Positions 1 through 8,111 of a DNA stretch of 30,101 nucleotides are shown piece after piece. The stretch is taken from the NCBI GenBank assembly GCA_001275005.1, contig JWZX01002461.1, positions 1 to 30,101 on the forward strand. The letters are read 5' to 3'. Each line of letters begins with the position of its first letter. Within the stretch, counting starts at the first letter, position 1. Both the position numbers and the translations under genes were made by a program. The notes below the pieces were generated by a model, which was not told the origin of the DNA, searched no databases, and saw nothing but the letters and a program-made list of their open reading frames with translations. This DNA is from Chrysochromulina tobinii. Its lineage: Eukaryota; Haptophyta; Prymnesiales; Chrysochromulinaceae.

Positions 1-840
1 CTGGCGCTGCCGGAGCTTGCGCCGCCCGGAGCTAGCGAGGGCTGTGCACGGGTCGATCCCCCACGAGTTGGATGAGATGTGGTTTCGGGCCATGTTGCCG
101 ATGAACATATTCGTGACGGAGTTGCCGTTCATTCCGCACTTGGACAGCGTCGCATCATACGCGACGCCGCGAGAGCACTGGTCGTTGCCGGCCGCGAGCG
201 CGATCGCAGCCGTCGTGGTCCCGTGGCTGCCGGTGGTGTGCGTCGGGCACGACCCCAACGCATCATACTTGCCCGAAAAATCGGGGTGCGTCTGATCGGG
301 CCCGTCATCGACAATGTTGATCGTCACGCCAGCACCAGTGTAGCCCGCTGCCCAGGCGGGCTGCAGGTTGATCAGAGTGTACGCCCAGGCGTTTGTCTCG
401 TAGTAAGGGTCGGTGACGGTCGACGCCACGCAGCCGCTGCCGCCGTTGCTGCTGCTGCTGCCCACCCAGGCGTCTCGCGGGCAGAGGACGCGATCGCCAG
501 GAAGCAGCGAGGTGCCCGTGATCGGCGAGGATGCACACAGCGCGCCCGCGGCGCACCACCAATTGGAGATGAGGGCGGCCATGCAGCTGGTGCACGTGTA
601 GTATGAGTAATACTGCTGCCCGGGGGTGGAACTAATTGGGCGGGGGCCACAATCCTGGCAATCCGTTCCGAGGCCGCAGGATAACCACTCTCCTCCTGGC
701 CCACCATCGTCGCACTCTCCGTCTACGGGGAAGTTGCAGGTGTTATCGCAAAGCAGTGATTGCCCTGCAGCTTGAAGCGCGAGGCTGAGTACGAGGATGA
801 CCGACGGTATGCATGGTCCGAGCCGCATGCTCGCTTTCAT
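1..840 (-). CDS. Subtilisin/kexin-like serine protease, N-terminal part (runs off left edge)
   Basis: The frame is open for 280 codons from an ATG at 840 to the window edge, so the C-terminus is missing. Residues 1-23 form a signal peptide with a hydrophobic core ending ...LALQAAG. Next is a Cys module (about 28-60: CDNTC, DGECDDGGPGGE, GTDCQDCGPR) that resembles an LNR repeat, then a second Cys/Trp cluster (about 70-110, CTSCMAALISNWWC) that looks PSI-like. The S8 catalytic domain starts near 165. The Asp box is IVDDGPDQTHPDF with D178, the His box is GSHGTTTAAIA with H206, followed by a kexin-like RGVAYDA and an NSWG motif at 258. The catalytic Ser lies beyond the edge, so activity cannot be confirmed. 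The DDG form of the Asp box and the RGVAYDA stretch favour the S8B (proprotein convertase) branch. The predicted role is a secreted or endomembrane processing protease; the substrate is unknown. Confidence 0.88.
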   Translation of the reverse strand, partial: MKASMRLGPCIPSVILVLSLALQAAGQSLLCDNTCNFPVDGECDDGGPGGEWLSCGLGTDCQDCGPRPISSTPGQQYYSYYTCTSCMAALISNWWCAAGALCASSPITGTSLLPGDRVLCPRDAWVGSSSSNGGSGCVASTVTDPYYETNAWAYTLINLQPAWAAGYTGAGVTINIVDDGPDQTHPDFSGKYDALGSCPTHTTGSHGTTTAAIALAAGNDQCSRGVAYDATLSKCGMNGNSVTNMFIGNMARNHISSNSWGIDPCTALASSGRRKLRQRQ

Positions 841-1219
841 GTGCGGTTTTCACGATAGACCGTTGGCTGTCGAGTAAACACCTCTCTTTCCCCACAGCAA
901 GCTTTTTGACGCTCGGGCAATGCCGCTTCGCTTGTCATGAGAGGAGAGGTGTTCACTCGGCAGGACCGTTGGTATGTTGGAGTCCCGTTGTCCGCAACAG
1001 AAAACGTCGTCGAGATCCTCGGCTTTCAAATAGAACTCAGAACGTATCGCACAGGATATCCAGTGCAGGCAACTTGGCGACTTTGGGTTTAATGATGTAA
1101 TTTAATGCATCAGGTGTTTAACAACATTTTCACATGCACGTTAACAACACCACATGCCGGGTACCGCACGGTGTCTGCGAAGTCAGTCAGTCCGTCTCTA
1201 AATAGCCTCGGTGTGAAGA
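841..1219. other. Intergenic region upstream of the protease and downstream of the transposase
   Basis: No gene is seen. It holds the presumed promoter of the protease (minus strand) and the 3' flank of the transposase. A 10-bp inverted repeat, AACACCTCTC at 877-886 and GAGAGGTGTT at 944-953, lies about 40-110 bp upstream of the protease ATG. The part from about 1080 to 1140 is richer in A+T than the surrounding DNA. Confidence 0.5.
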
Positions 1220-2518
1220 TCAATTGTAATACGACAAGAAACACAGATACGCGTCGATGCTACGCGTGTACGAGCAATCTTGCAACTCGCACCACGCGCT
1301 CTCAATGTCGCCAACAACCGCCGCCACCGCACGCGCACGCGCGGCAGGCCGCGCGCACCACTCAGAATCATACCCGTCGTCGCGGGATGTGTGCTCAAGC
1401 GGGCGCCCACGTGCCTCCTCGTACTCATGCACACCATCAAATCTGAGCGGCAGCTTCAGCTGGCCACCAGGGTGCGGGCGAAGCACGGCTCGCCTGTTCG
1501 GGATGCCACCCGAGTGTTCCATGTTGCGCACCGGGCGCACAGAGTGCTCGTTCCACGCTGCTTCAAGGAGGTCGAGCCCGTGCTGCACGAGCGGCTGCAT
1601 CACCCTGCTGAACGCGTACACGTGCTTGCCAAGATACCTATCCAGCAGGCCACGCAGCTCGAGCACGTTGATGAGCCGCCGGACGGGCACGAGCACGCGC
1701 ATGTTGATCTCGTAATTGAATCGCTCGACGCGGGTCTGCCATGGCGCGAGTCGACGAGGCACGCAAACATGAGCAGCGTTTGCGCACGTCGCCGCGCGCG
1801 GCGGAACGAGGGTGCGAGCACGCACATTGCGCTTCGACGGCACAAACCTGTGCGCACGGCGCGAGGCAGCGCTCCTGCCCGCAAGGCCGGCGAGCAACAA
1901 GCACGCAAAGGCCGCCACGCACCACTCGGAGCCCTTGTCTGTGATGAGCTGGTCGGGTAGCCCGTGACTATTCGCGGCCGGCGCGAAGAGCTTGTCGTAA
2001 ATGGTCACGGGCAGCTTGTCGACGAGCGCAACGAGCCGCAGCGCCTTGCGCGAGTCTCCGTCGATGAGAGCGCCCACGTAGATGCCATACTCCTGCAGTT
2101 TGCAAGCCAAATCCATGTGCCACGAATAGGCGAAGTGGTGCGCCACGTACACACCGCGGCCTATTCTGAGATGTGCCCAGTGCCGGCGAGCGGCCAAGGC
2201 CTCTGGCCGGTCAGCCTTGAGCGCAGCGAGCACACGCCGACGCGGGAAGCTCCAGCCGGGGTGGTGTGCGCGAAGCGCACCAAGCAGCATCGCAACTCCA
2301 TAGTTGTCGCCGTGCCTGCACGCTTCCTCGCACACGACGTCGTCGAGGTGCGGGCGGACGGGCTCCACCAGGCGGGCGAGGCCCACTGCCTTGACGATCT
2401 GCTGCACGCGCCGCTGGCTGCACCCGAATTCTTGAGCAATGGCGGCCGTGCCGACGCCATCGGGCACGAGCTCGACCACTGCCTTCTTGAGGTCCTCGAT
2501 GGGTGGCCTCCCCGCCAT
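1220..2518 (-). CDS. DDE integrase-type transposase (rve superfamily), one in-frame intron
   Basis: Starts at ATG 2518 within GCCATGG. Residues 1-50 look like a helix-turn-helix (GTAAIAQEFGCSQRRVQQIV). The RNase H-fold core follows, with WHMD giving the first Asp, then GALIDGDSRKALRL, ITDKGSEW giving the second Asp, and TRVERFNYEIN giving the Glu. The layout resembles the eukaryotic integrase-core proteins of the KRBA2/rve type. Between PSKRN and TRVERFN lies a 90-nt stretch, 1825-1736, that starts GTGCGT and ends GGCAG. Removing it gives the expected PSKRN-TRVERFN motif, so I read it as an in-frame intron: exons 2518-1826 and 1735-1220, 402 aa. The C-terminal part (AWNEHSVRPVRN, GGIPNRRAV) also fits the family. 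No convincing terminal inverted repeats or target duplication were found, so it could be a mobile copy or a resident gene. The catalytic triad appears intact. Confidence 0.8.
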   Translation of the reverse strand: MAGRPPIEDLKKAVVELVPDGVGTAAIAQEFGCSQRRVQQIVKAVGLARLVEPVRPHLDDVVCEEACRHGDNYGVAMLLGALRAHHPGWSFPRRRVLAALKADRPEALAARRHWAHLRIGRGVYVAHHFAYSWHMDLACKLQEYGIYVGALIDGDSRKALRLVALVDKLPVTIYDKLFAPAANSHGLPDQLITDKGSEWCVAAFACLLLAGLAGRSAASRRAHRFVPSKRNVRARTLVPPRAATCANAAHVCVPRRLAPWQTRVERFNYEINMRVLVPVRRLINVLELRGLLDRYLGKHVYAFSRVMQPLVQHGLDLLEAAWNEHSVRPVRNMEHSGGIPNRRAVLRPHPGGQLKLPLRFDGVHEYEEARGRPLEHTSRDDGYDSEWCARPAARARAVAAVVGDIESAWCELQDCSYTRSIDAYLCFLSYYN

Positions 2519-2902
2519 GGCGCACTTGCGAAGTTTTCCGAATTCTCGTGCGAGCCGGTCGCATTTTGGGAAAGTTTAAAAATGACATGGAACTTTAATT
2601 TGATCCTCATTAAAGGAGATTAGCCATTAGTGCTCTCCAGGATTCCCAATCCGAAAGTTGTAGGAAAGTGCCCGGAAAGAAATCTGAGTTCTGAGTTCTT
2701 TCTTATTTTTAAAACGACTAACTTTGAACTCACAACTTCGACCTCGCAGATTTCGGGGTTCGGGTGCCGGGTTAGTTTCACGTTGACCGGCGCGGTAGTT
2801 TGAGGTTGTTGGTTCAAATTTGTTCATTTTTCAAACTTCAAAGTGCAAACTGACTTCGTTGACCGAAGTTGTAAGTTGTTTGTTGTTGAACAACTAACAA
2901 CT
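2519..2902. other. AT-rich intergenic stretch between transposase and SURF2-SAP gene
   Basis: This stretch is markedly richer in A+T than the rest of the window and contains runs such as TTTCTTATTTTTAAAA and repeated GTTGTT/AACAAC words (hairpin GTTGTTGAACAAC near 2881). It separates two divergently transcribed genes, so both promoters should lie here, and it may also contain the terminal sequence of the transposon. No open frame in it looks coding. Confidence 0.5.
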
Positions 2903-5377
2903 ATGAACTTGAAACCCGAAAACGCGAGTTGTATGTTATTATTTCGCGTGGCGCCTCATAAGAACGGTGCGTCCCGAAGAGCTTTGAAGCAGCCCAGAGG
3001 TCGTCAGGCGCTCGGCTTCCTGCCGCGTTTGAATCTACCACGCGCGCGCATGAGCCTCGCCTCACGTGCAGCCCTTGGCTCGCTCCTCGGCTCGTCGAAG
3101 CGCGTCAATAGCACCCAGTCAGAAGACAAGATCATCGGTTCAAAGCAGACGCCCAACAGCAAGAACAACAGTGCCGCGTGGTCGTCTGAGTTCTTCCAAA
3201 GAAGCGAGCTGTCCTCGTGGACCTCAAAGTCGCGCGCAAACAAGAACGATGCCGTTGCCCCCGAGGAGCCACCGCCCTTTTTCGAGGCCTTCGGCGTGAC
3301 TGGCGTCCTCGAGAACCACGTTGGCCACCTGCCGACAGAGGCGGAGGCTTTCGGCGAGGTGGGGTTCCTGCAGAGCATGCGCGGCCACACGCCGGTCGGC
3401 GAGCACGGACGCTCCAACGAGTCGGAGGCCACCGATCTCGCCGAGTTTTTCAAGGAGCATGCCGACTGTGAGCTCCTGCCGGGTGGACGCGTTCGCTGTG
3501 CCACGACCAACACGGAGCTGCCGCTGAGCTTCTTCTGGCTCCGTAAGCACTGGGAGGGCCACAAGTATCGGCGCACTGCCGAGAAGCTCGCCGCGCATGC
3601 GCTCGCCGCGCAGATCGCAGCCGAGGAGGCGGAGGCGTGGACGATGGTCGACGTCGAGAACGTGGACGCTGCGCGCATGGACCGCGTCTATGCGGCGCAG
3701 TGTGCCATGACGGCTGAGCTTGAGGCGAGCGCGCAAGGCAAGGCGGCGGAGGCCGAGAGGACGGCGGCGTGGAGGGCCGCGTGGCACGAGATGCCCCCGG
3801 ACACGCCACCCTCGTCGCTCCTCGCCGAGCCTTTCTCGCGCGTGCCGGCACCTTCGCCACTTTCCGAGGGCGGCCGCCTGGACCGCGTCTTCGCCTCGGC
3901 ATGCGCAGCCACCAAGGCCGCGCTCATCGATGGCGATGCGGCCGAGGCTCAGGCGCTCCCTTTGCTCAAAGTGTCCCAGGAGACGACGCGACAGCCCGAA
4001 GAGCCCTCAGTGGCGGGCTGCGACGCACCGGTCATGCAGCTGCCAGCAGCACCAATCGCCGTGCTCGATGAGCAGCTCGAGGCGCCGCTGTCGACGACGA
4101 AGATGACGACGCGGCAGACGCGCTGCAATGGGCGCTCGAGCCAGCGCCCCCCCCCACCCCCGAAGGACGCGACCGATGCGCTCGATGCGACGCGGCTTGC
4201 GCGGCCTGGGACCGCGCCCCCTCCCTGCTCGCCCTGCAAGGAGGTCGAGCCAGCGGCACTCTCGCTCAGCGCTCCCGCCGAGCCCGCCAGTGCCCCGCTT
4301 CGGCGGGCCACGGGCTCCAGCACGCGGGCGTCGGCCGCGCGCCTCGCGCAGCTCACGGTGCCCGCGTCTCCAGAGGGCGTGCGCCCGCTCGGCTGCACCG
4401 CTGCCGAGGCGACCTCGGGTCCAGGCGAGTTGGGCGAGTGGAACACGCCACGCGATGAGGTCGACCCATCACCCTCGGCAGCGAGGGCCGGTGCATGGGC
4501 CGGGATGGAAGGGCGCGAAAGCCAGCGCTCGTGGCTCCAACGGGAGTTTGAGAGCTGTGAGAGCGAGGTCACCACCATCTTGGCGCGTGGAGAGCACCTC
4601 CTGCAGGGCGAGCTCCCGCCCGCAATCTCCGACGCAATCTCCGAGCTCCCGCCCGCAATCTCCGACGCAATCTCCGAGCTCCCGCCCGCAATCTCCGACG
4701 CAATCTCCGAGCTCCCGCCCGCAATCTCCGACGCAATCTCCGATGGGGCTGATGCGGTCACGCTGGCGTCGAACGCTGCGCCCGTCGACGAGAAGCGTGC
4801 CGAGGAGCTTCGTAAGCGTTACAGTCGGATGCGCGTCGAGGAGCTGCGCTCGGAGCTGCGCACGCTTGGCCTCACGAGCGACGGCACCAAGCCCGTGCTC
4901 ATCGGGCGCCTGATCGAGATGGTGGGTGCACCGCCGACTCAACCGGCGACCATCGAGGCGGAAGCCACCGAGGCGGTGGTAGCGCCCGAAGCTGTGCCCG
5001 AGACGGCGCCCGTAGCGGCGCCCGAGACGGCGCCCCTTGCAACCCTGAGCGTCGAGGCCGTGAAGGCCATGCGCGTCGCTGAGCTCCGGGTGGCGCTCGA
5101 GGAACGTGATCTGAGTACCGAGGGCCTCAAGCCAATTCTGGCGTCGCGCCTGCTGCTCTTTGAGGCGGCCCGCGTCCTCACTCTGCCCGTCAAGTCCGAG
5201 GCCGAGGAGGAAGACCTGGCGCGCCGGAGTGGGCGAATGGCCCTCCTGGCACATGAGTTAGCGGCGGGCAACAAGGTGTCGGCTGAGCAGGCGCCCGCCA
5301 TGCCGCCCACCGCGAGCGAGAGCCTGCCACCGAGCCGCTCGGGCGTGCCGCTGCGCTCGACGCGCTCACGGCGATAG
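2903..5377 (+). CDS. SURF2-like protein with two C-terminal SAP motifs
   Basis: The frame is open for 825 codons from the first ATG at 2903. ATGs at 2933 and 3050 are alternatives, and 3050 (MSLASRAALGSLL...) is plausible because composition becomes typical GC-rich coding only after about 2950. Residues about 178-225 (FFKEHADCELLPGGRVRC, TELPLSFFWLRKHWEGHKYRR) match the start of SURF2, whose family has the pattern LLPGGRVRC..T..ELP...L....GKKY. A long Ala/Pro-rich middle follows, then four 11-residue copies of ELPPAISDAIS (about 570-613). Two SAP-type helix-turn-helix motifs follow, near 643-673 (MRVEELRSELRTLGLTSDG) and 723-753 (AMRVAELRVALEERDLSTEG). SAP motifs usually bind DNA or RNA in nuclear proteins, and SURF2 has been linked to nucleolar/ribosomal processes, so a nuclear role is likely but inferred. 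There is no intron and the end is an arginine-rich SRR tail. Confidence 0.8.
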   Translation: MNLKPENASCMLLFRVAPHKNGASRRALKQPRGRQALGFLPRLNLPRARMSLASRAALGSLLGSSKRVNSTQSEDKIIGSKQTPNSKNNSAAWSSEFFQRSELSSWTSKSRANKNDAVAPEEPPPFFEAFGVTGVLENHVGHLPTEAEAFGEVGFLQSMRGHTPVGEHGRSNESEATDLAEFFKEHADCELLPGGRVRCATTNTELPLSFFWLRKHWEGHKYRRTAEKLAAHALAAQIAAEEAEAWTMVDVENVDAARMDRVYAAQCAMTAELEASAQGKAAEAERTAAWRAAWHEMPPDTPPSSLLAEPFSRVPAPSPLSEGGRLDRVFASACAATKAALIDGDAAEAQALPLLKVSQETTRQPEEPSVAGCDAPVMQLPAAPIAVLDEQLEAPLSTTKMTTRQTRCNGRSSQRPPPPPKDATDALDATRLARPGTAPPPCSPCKEVEPAALSLSAPAEPASAPLRRATGSSTRASAARLAQLTVPASPEGVRPLGCTAAEATSGPGELGEWNTPRDEVDPSPSAARAGAWAGMEGRESQRSWLQREFESCESEVTTILARGEHLLQGELPPAISDAISELPPAISDAISELPPAISDAISELPPAISDAISDGADAVTLASNAAPVDEKRAEELRKRYSRMRVEELRSELRTLGLTSDGTKPVLIGRLIEMVGAPPTQPATIEAEATEAVVAPEAVPETAPVAAPETAPLATLSVEAVKAMRVAELRVALEERDLSTEGLKPILASRLLLFEAARVLTLPVKSEAEEEDLARRSGRMALLAHELAAGNKVSAEQAPAMPPTASESLPPSRSGVPLRSTRSRR
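4610..4741 (+). repeat. 33-bp coding tandem repeat, four copies
   Basis: Four consecutive 33-nt units begin at 4610, 4643, 4676 and 4709. Each encodes ELPPAISDAIS in the SURF2-SAP protein. The copies look identical at the nucleotide level, which points to recent slippage or conversion rather than old protein repeats. Confidence 0.9.
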
Positions 5378-5388
5378 CTCTGAAGCTC

Positions 5389-5432
5389 TTGGCGGCAGCT
5401 TGGCGGCAGCTTGGCGGCAGCTTGGCGACAGC
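5389..5432. repeat. 11-bp tandem repeat (TTGGCGGCAGC), four units
   Basis: Units start at 5389, 5400, 5411 and 5422; the last has one change (TTGGCGACAGC). It sits directly after the stop codon of the SURF2-SAP gene, so it is probably in its 3' untranslated region. Confidence 0.85.
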
Positions 5433-5495
5433 CATGGCCTGTGGGAAGAACTGGCGGAGTGCCACGGGTTGCCAACGGAGGCAAGATTGAGCCTA

Positions 5496-5625
5496 GATGA
5501 TGCAGATGATGCAGATGATGCAACGGTGTGGGAGGACGGATGATGCAACGGTATGGGAGGACGAGTGATGCAAAGGTCGGTGGGATGACGGATGATGCAA
5601 CGGTGTAGGAGGACGGATGATAAGA
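5496..5625. repeat. Degenerate minisatellite with GATGATGCAACGGTGTGGGAGGACG-like units
   Basis: Starts with short GATGATGCA repeats, then about four imperfect 25-30 bp units built around GATGCAACGGT and GGGAGGACG. It lies in the interval 5378-5980 between convergent genes (SURF2-SAP on plus, coiled-coil gene on minus). Apart from this repeat and the 11-bp one I see nothing functional in that interval. Confidence 0.8.
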
Positions 5626-5980
5626 AGCCTGGTGGAGTCGCAGCAGCCGGATAGGCGCGCGACACCGGACGCAGATTGAAAGGGAGGCGATGACGATGAG
5701 CGAGTGAGCGACGATGCAGGTGGGCCGGGCACTGGGCTGAAGACCGGACGCGTGAATAGCTGAAACGCGCGAGCAGATCATATCGTAAGTTGTACTACAC
5801 AGATCACAGTGGTAAGACGTTCGCCACAACTAACCATTTTAAAGCTCGCTAAGAACCTCCTATAGTTTTGGAGCGACGCGGCTCCTCGACCTCGTTCACT
5901 TTCGGCGGGATAGACGCGGAGGAAAGAACGCATCTCGTCTCGCCATCATCCTATCGGCCTGCGTCGGCGTGTTGGGAGAG

Positions 5981-7817
5981 TCAGATTGACGAGCCTGTGG
6001 GGAGAGCGAGCCATCCGGCGACGACGCTTATCGGCACAGGCACCGGCGCGAGGCCTAACTGCTCTTCGGCCGCTCGAATTTGCAGCGCAAGGGTCGAGGC
6101 GGCAGCCATCGCACCACTACCCGCCGTGGGCATGTTCTGGCGCATGACTTCGACGACCTCCTCCGCGGGCGAGCGCCCCTGCCGAAGGCATTGCTTCAGA
6201 TACTCGAGGTACCTCTCCTGGGGTTCGTGCTTGCCCTTGGTCGCACTGAAGGCACTGCTGTCGCTTGCGCGGCCTAAGGTGCTCATGGCACTGGCAGCGG
6301 CGGCCGCTGGCCCCATTGTCGGCACCATGGGTAGGTCTGACCGCATGCGATGATGGCGATGGGAGTAGCCGCTGCTGCCGCCGCTGCGCCGACGGTGCGA
6401 GTGCGAGTGCGAGTGTCCTTCGGAGCGAAGCTGCTGCTGCTGCTGCTGCTGCTGCTGGAGCTGCTGCTGTGAATGTGAATGTGAATGTGAATGGAGCTGC
6501 TGCTCACGCCTCCGCTCGGCTTCCGCCTGTAGGCTCGCTTGCGCCTCAGCAAGCCTTGCCCTCTCCGCCTCGGCCTCGACGAGCGCGGCGGCAGCATGCT
6601 CCTCAGCGAGACGTGCCGCCTCCTCGCGCGCGGCCGGCGGCGCTGAGCGAGGTGCTCAGCTCGTGCTCGTGCTCCTTCGAGCGTACCCAGAGCCGTTCGC
6701 GCGCCGCCTCGAACGCCACTGCACGCCAACCGAGAAGGAGGCGCGAGAGCTTCCGTCGCTCCCATGCGGCCATCACCTTGGCGACCAAGTGGTTCGAGAC
6801 CCGCGCCGCGCGCCCGGCCTCCTGGCGTGCGGCGCTCAGCTGTGCCTGGATGGCCTTGAGCGAGCTGTAGAAGCCGTCGCGCTCAGCGTTGAGCGACTCT
6901 AGCAGCGCCTGTCGTGCTGAGCGCGATCTGGCCTCCTTCTCCTGCGCCTCAGACAGGACCGTGGCTAAGTGCTCCTTAATCTGGTCCACCTGTAGCTGGG
7001 CACTCGCCTGCACGGCCGCGCGCTCGGCGGCTTGCTGCTTGCTCCTGTCGGCGCGCTCGCGCTCCTTGGCGGCCTCCGCTTTCGCGAGGCGCGCCTCCGC
7101 CGTTGCCGCTCGAAGCAAGGCTGCCTCCACTTCGGCATTCGCCCACAACGCGCCGAGTGACGACGAGAGCTCTCGCTCACGGCGCAGCCCGGCGTCGAGT
7201 CGTTGGTACACGGGCTGGAGCTGCTCGAGGAAGATGCGCGTGTCCACGCGCTGCTCTTGCTCCATCATGCTGCGCAACCGCACGAGGTTCTCCGAATGCA
7301 GCGCCAGCCGCTCCTCGTGCGCTGCCCCCTCGCGCTCGCGTGCCGAGTGCAGTGTTTTCATCTGGGTCTCGAAGTGAATGCGCTGCGCCACGAGGTCCAT
7401 GGCAAGTTCCGCGTTGGCCTCATCCGCGAGCGCCAGCTCACGCTGGATGCACGCAACGTCCACAGCAGATGACTCCGCAGCAGCACTACGCAAGCTCGCC
7501 ACCTCCAGCAACTCGCCGATGCGCACTTGCAGGCGCATCGTCTCCGCCTGCTGACGCAGCTCATCGTGGTACAGCCGATCGTCATCTGACTGCTGACGGG
7601 CGAGCGCCGCGCGCAAGCTGTCCGCCTCGAGCCGCGCCGCCTCCTCCGCTGCTGCTGATGCTGAGAGGGCCGCACGCAATCGCTCAACTGCGTCAGCGGC
7701 CTCCTGCAATGCGACCACGTCGACCAGATTCATATGCCGCCGCTCACGGGTAAGCTGTTGTGACGGTGGCGAACATTCCCGGCGGTGGCCATGCTTCGAC
7801 CTCGGCACGGTGGGCAT
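5981..7817 (-). CDS. Large coiled-coil protein, reading frame broken near 6600-6700
   Basis: Starts at ATG 7817 (MPTVPRSKHG) or ATG 7733 (MNLVDVVALQ). The first block, to about 6620, is almost pure Ala/Glu/Arg coiled coil (LRAALSASAAAEEAARLEAD, AEARLAKAEAAKERERADR) and ends with a Trp/Arg-rich motif, AWERRKLSRLLLGWRAV. In that frame it would stop at 6603. Coding character continues in another frame as AREEAARLAEEHAAAALVEA, then His-Ser and Gln runs (HSHSHSHSQQQLQQQ), then an ordered C-terminal block (ERYLEYLKQCLRQGRSPAEE) ending at 5981. The two blocks are probably one protein joined by a small intron (for example GTGCAG...CTCAG, about 82 nt) or split by a 1-nt indel; I cannot decide which. 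The role is unknown. Long coiled coils with W..R motifs suggest a cytoskeletal, centrosomal or flagellar scaffold, but that is only inference. Confidence 0.65.
6430..6492. repeat. CTG triplet run and GAATGT hexamer run inside the coiled-coil gene
   Basis: On the plus strand an interrupted run of CTG/GCTG triplets (6430-6470) is followed by about four GAATGT units (to 6492). In the minus-strand reading frame they encode poly-Gln and a His-Ser repeat. Such triplet runs recur across this window (also at 14937-14973 and 26009-26060). Confidence 0.8.
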
Positions 7818-8111
7818 GCCTCAAACTATGAGAGTTGAGAAATTCGGACAGCGCGCTGTCATGAGCGTTCGGGTACCCTCAGCTCCATTGCAGAGCTCAC
7901 GCACAACACTAAACAGAGATCAGAGAGGACACAAGCTGTATTGTATGGACCGGCTGTACAACATTATGCGCAACATGATGTGACCGTTCTTGTGCTCAGT
8001 CCCGGGCCTGCTCCCTACTAGTTCTCAGCATCGCTGAAGAAGAACGTCTTGTTTGAACCAGCAGTACGACGCTTCTTCCGAAGCTCGAACAAGTCCCTGA
8101 ACCCCGCTTGA
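7818..8111. other. Intergenic region between two minus-strand genes
   Basis: It contains the 3' flank of the carrier gene and the promoter side of the coiled-coil gene. No gene is seen with confidence. A short minus-strand open stretch just after the carrier stop, 8018-8100 (RDLFELRKKRRTAG...), looks mildly coding but has no clear splice link to the carrier. Confidence 0.4.

Noticed and set aside
305-595. A separate Gln-rich minus-strand protein at 305-595
   Set aside because: The overlapping frame gives a continuous protease with catalytic Asp and His motifs, so this frame is a shadow.
1088-2614. TTTAATGATG at 1088-1097 and CCTCATTAAA at 2605-2614 as terminal inverted repeats of the transposon
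   Set aside because: Only 9 of 10 bases match, both lie in AT-rich DNA, and no target-site duplication is found outside them.
5190-5829. A minus-strand protein extending from the minisatellite into the SURF2-SAP gene
   Set aside because: It is made of translated minisatellite (HHPSSHT repeats) and the antisense of the SAP region.
8018-8100. A further 3' exon of the EF-hand carrier (RDLFELRKKRRTAG...)
   Set aside because: The carrier is complete through its sixth span before its stop, and no suitable donor site joins this stretch to it.
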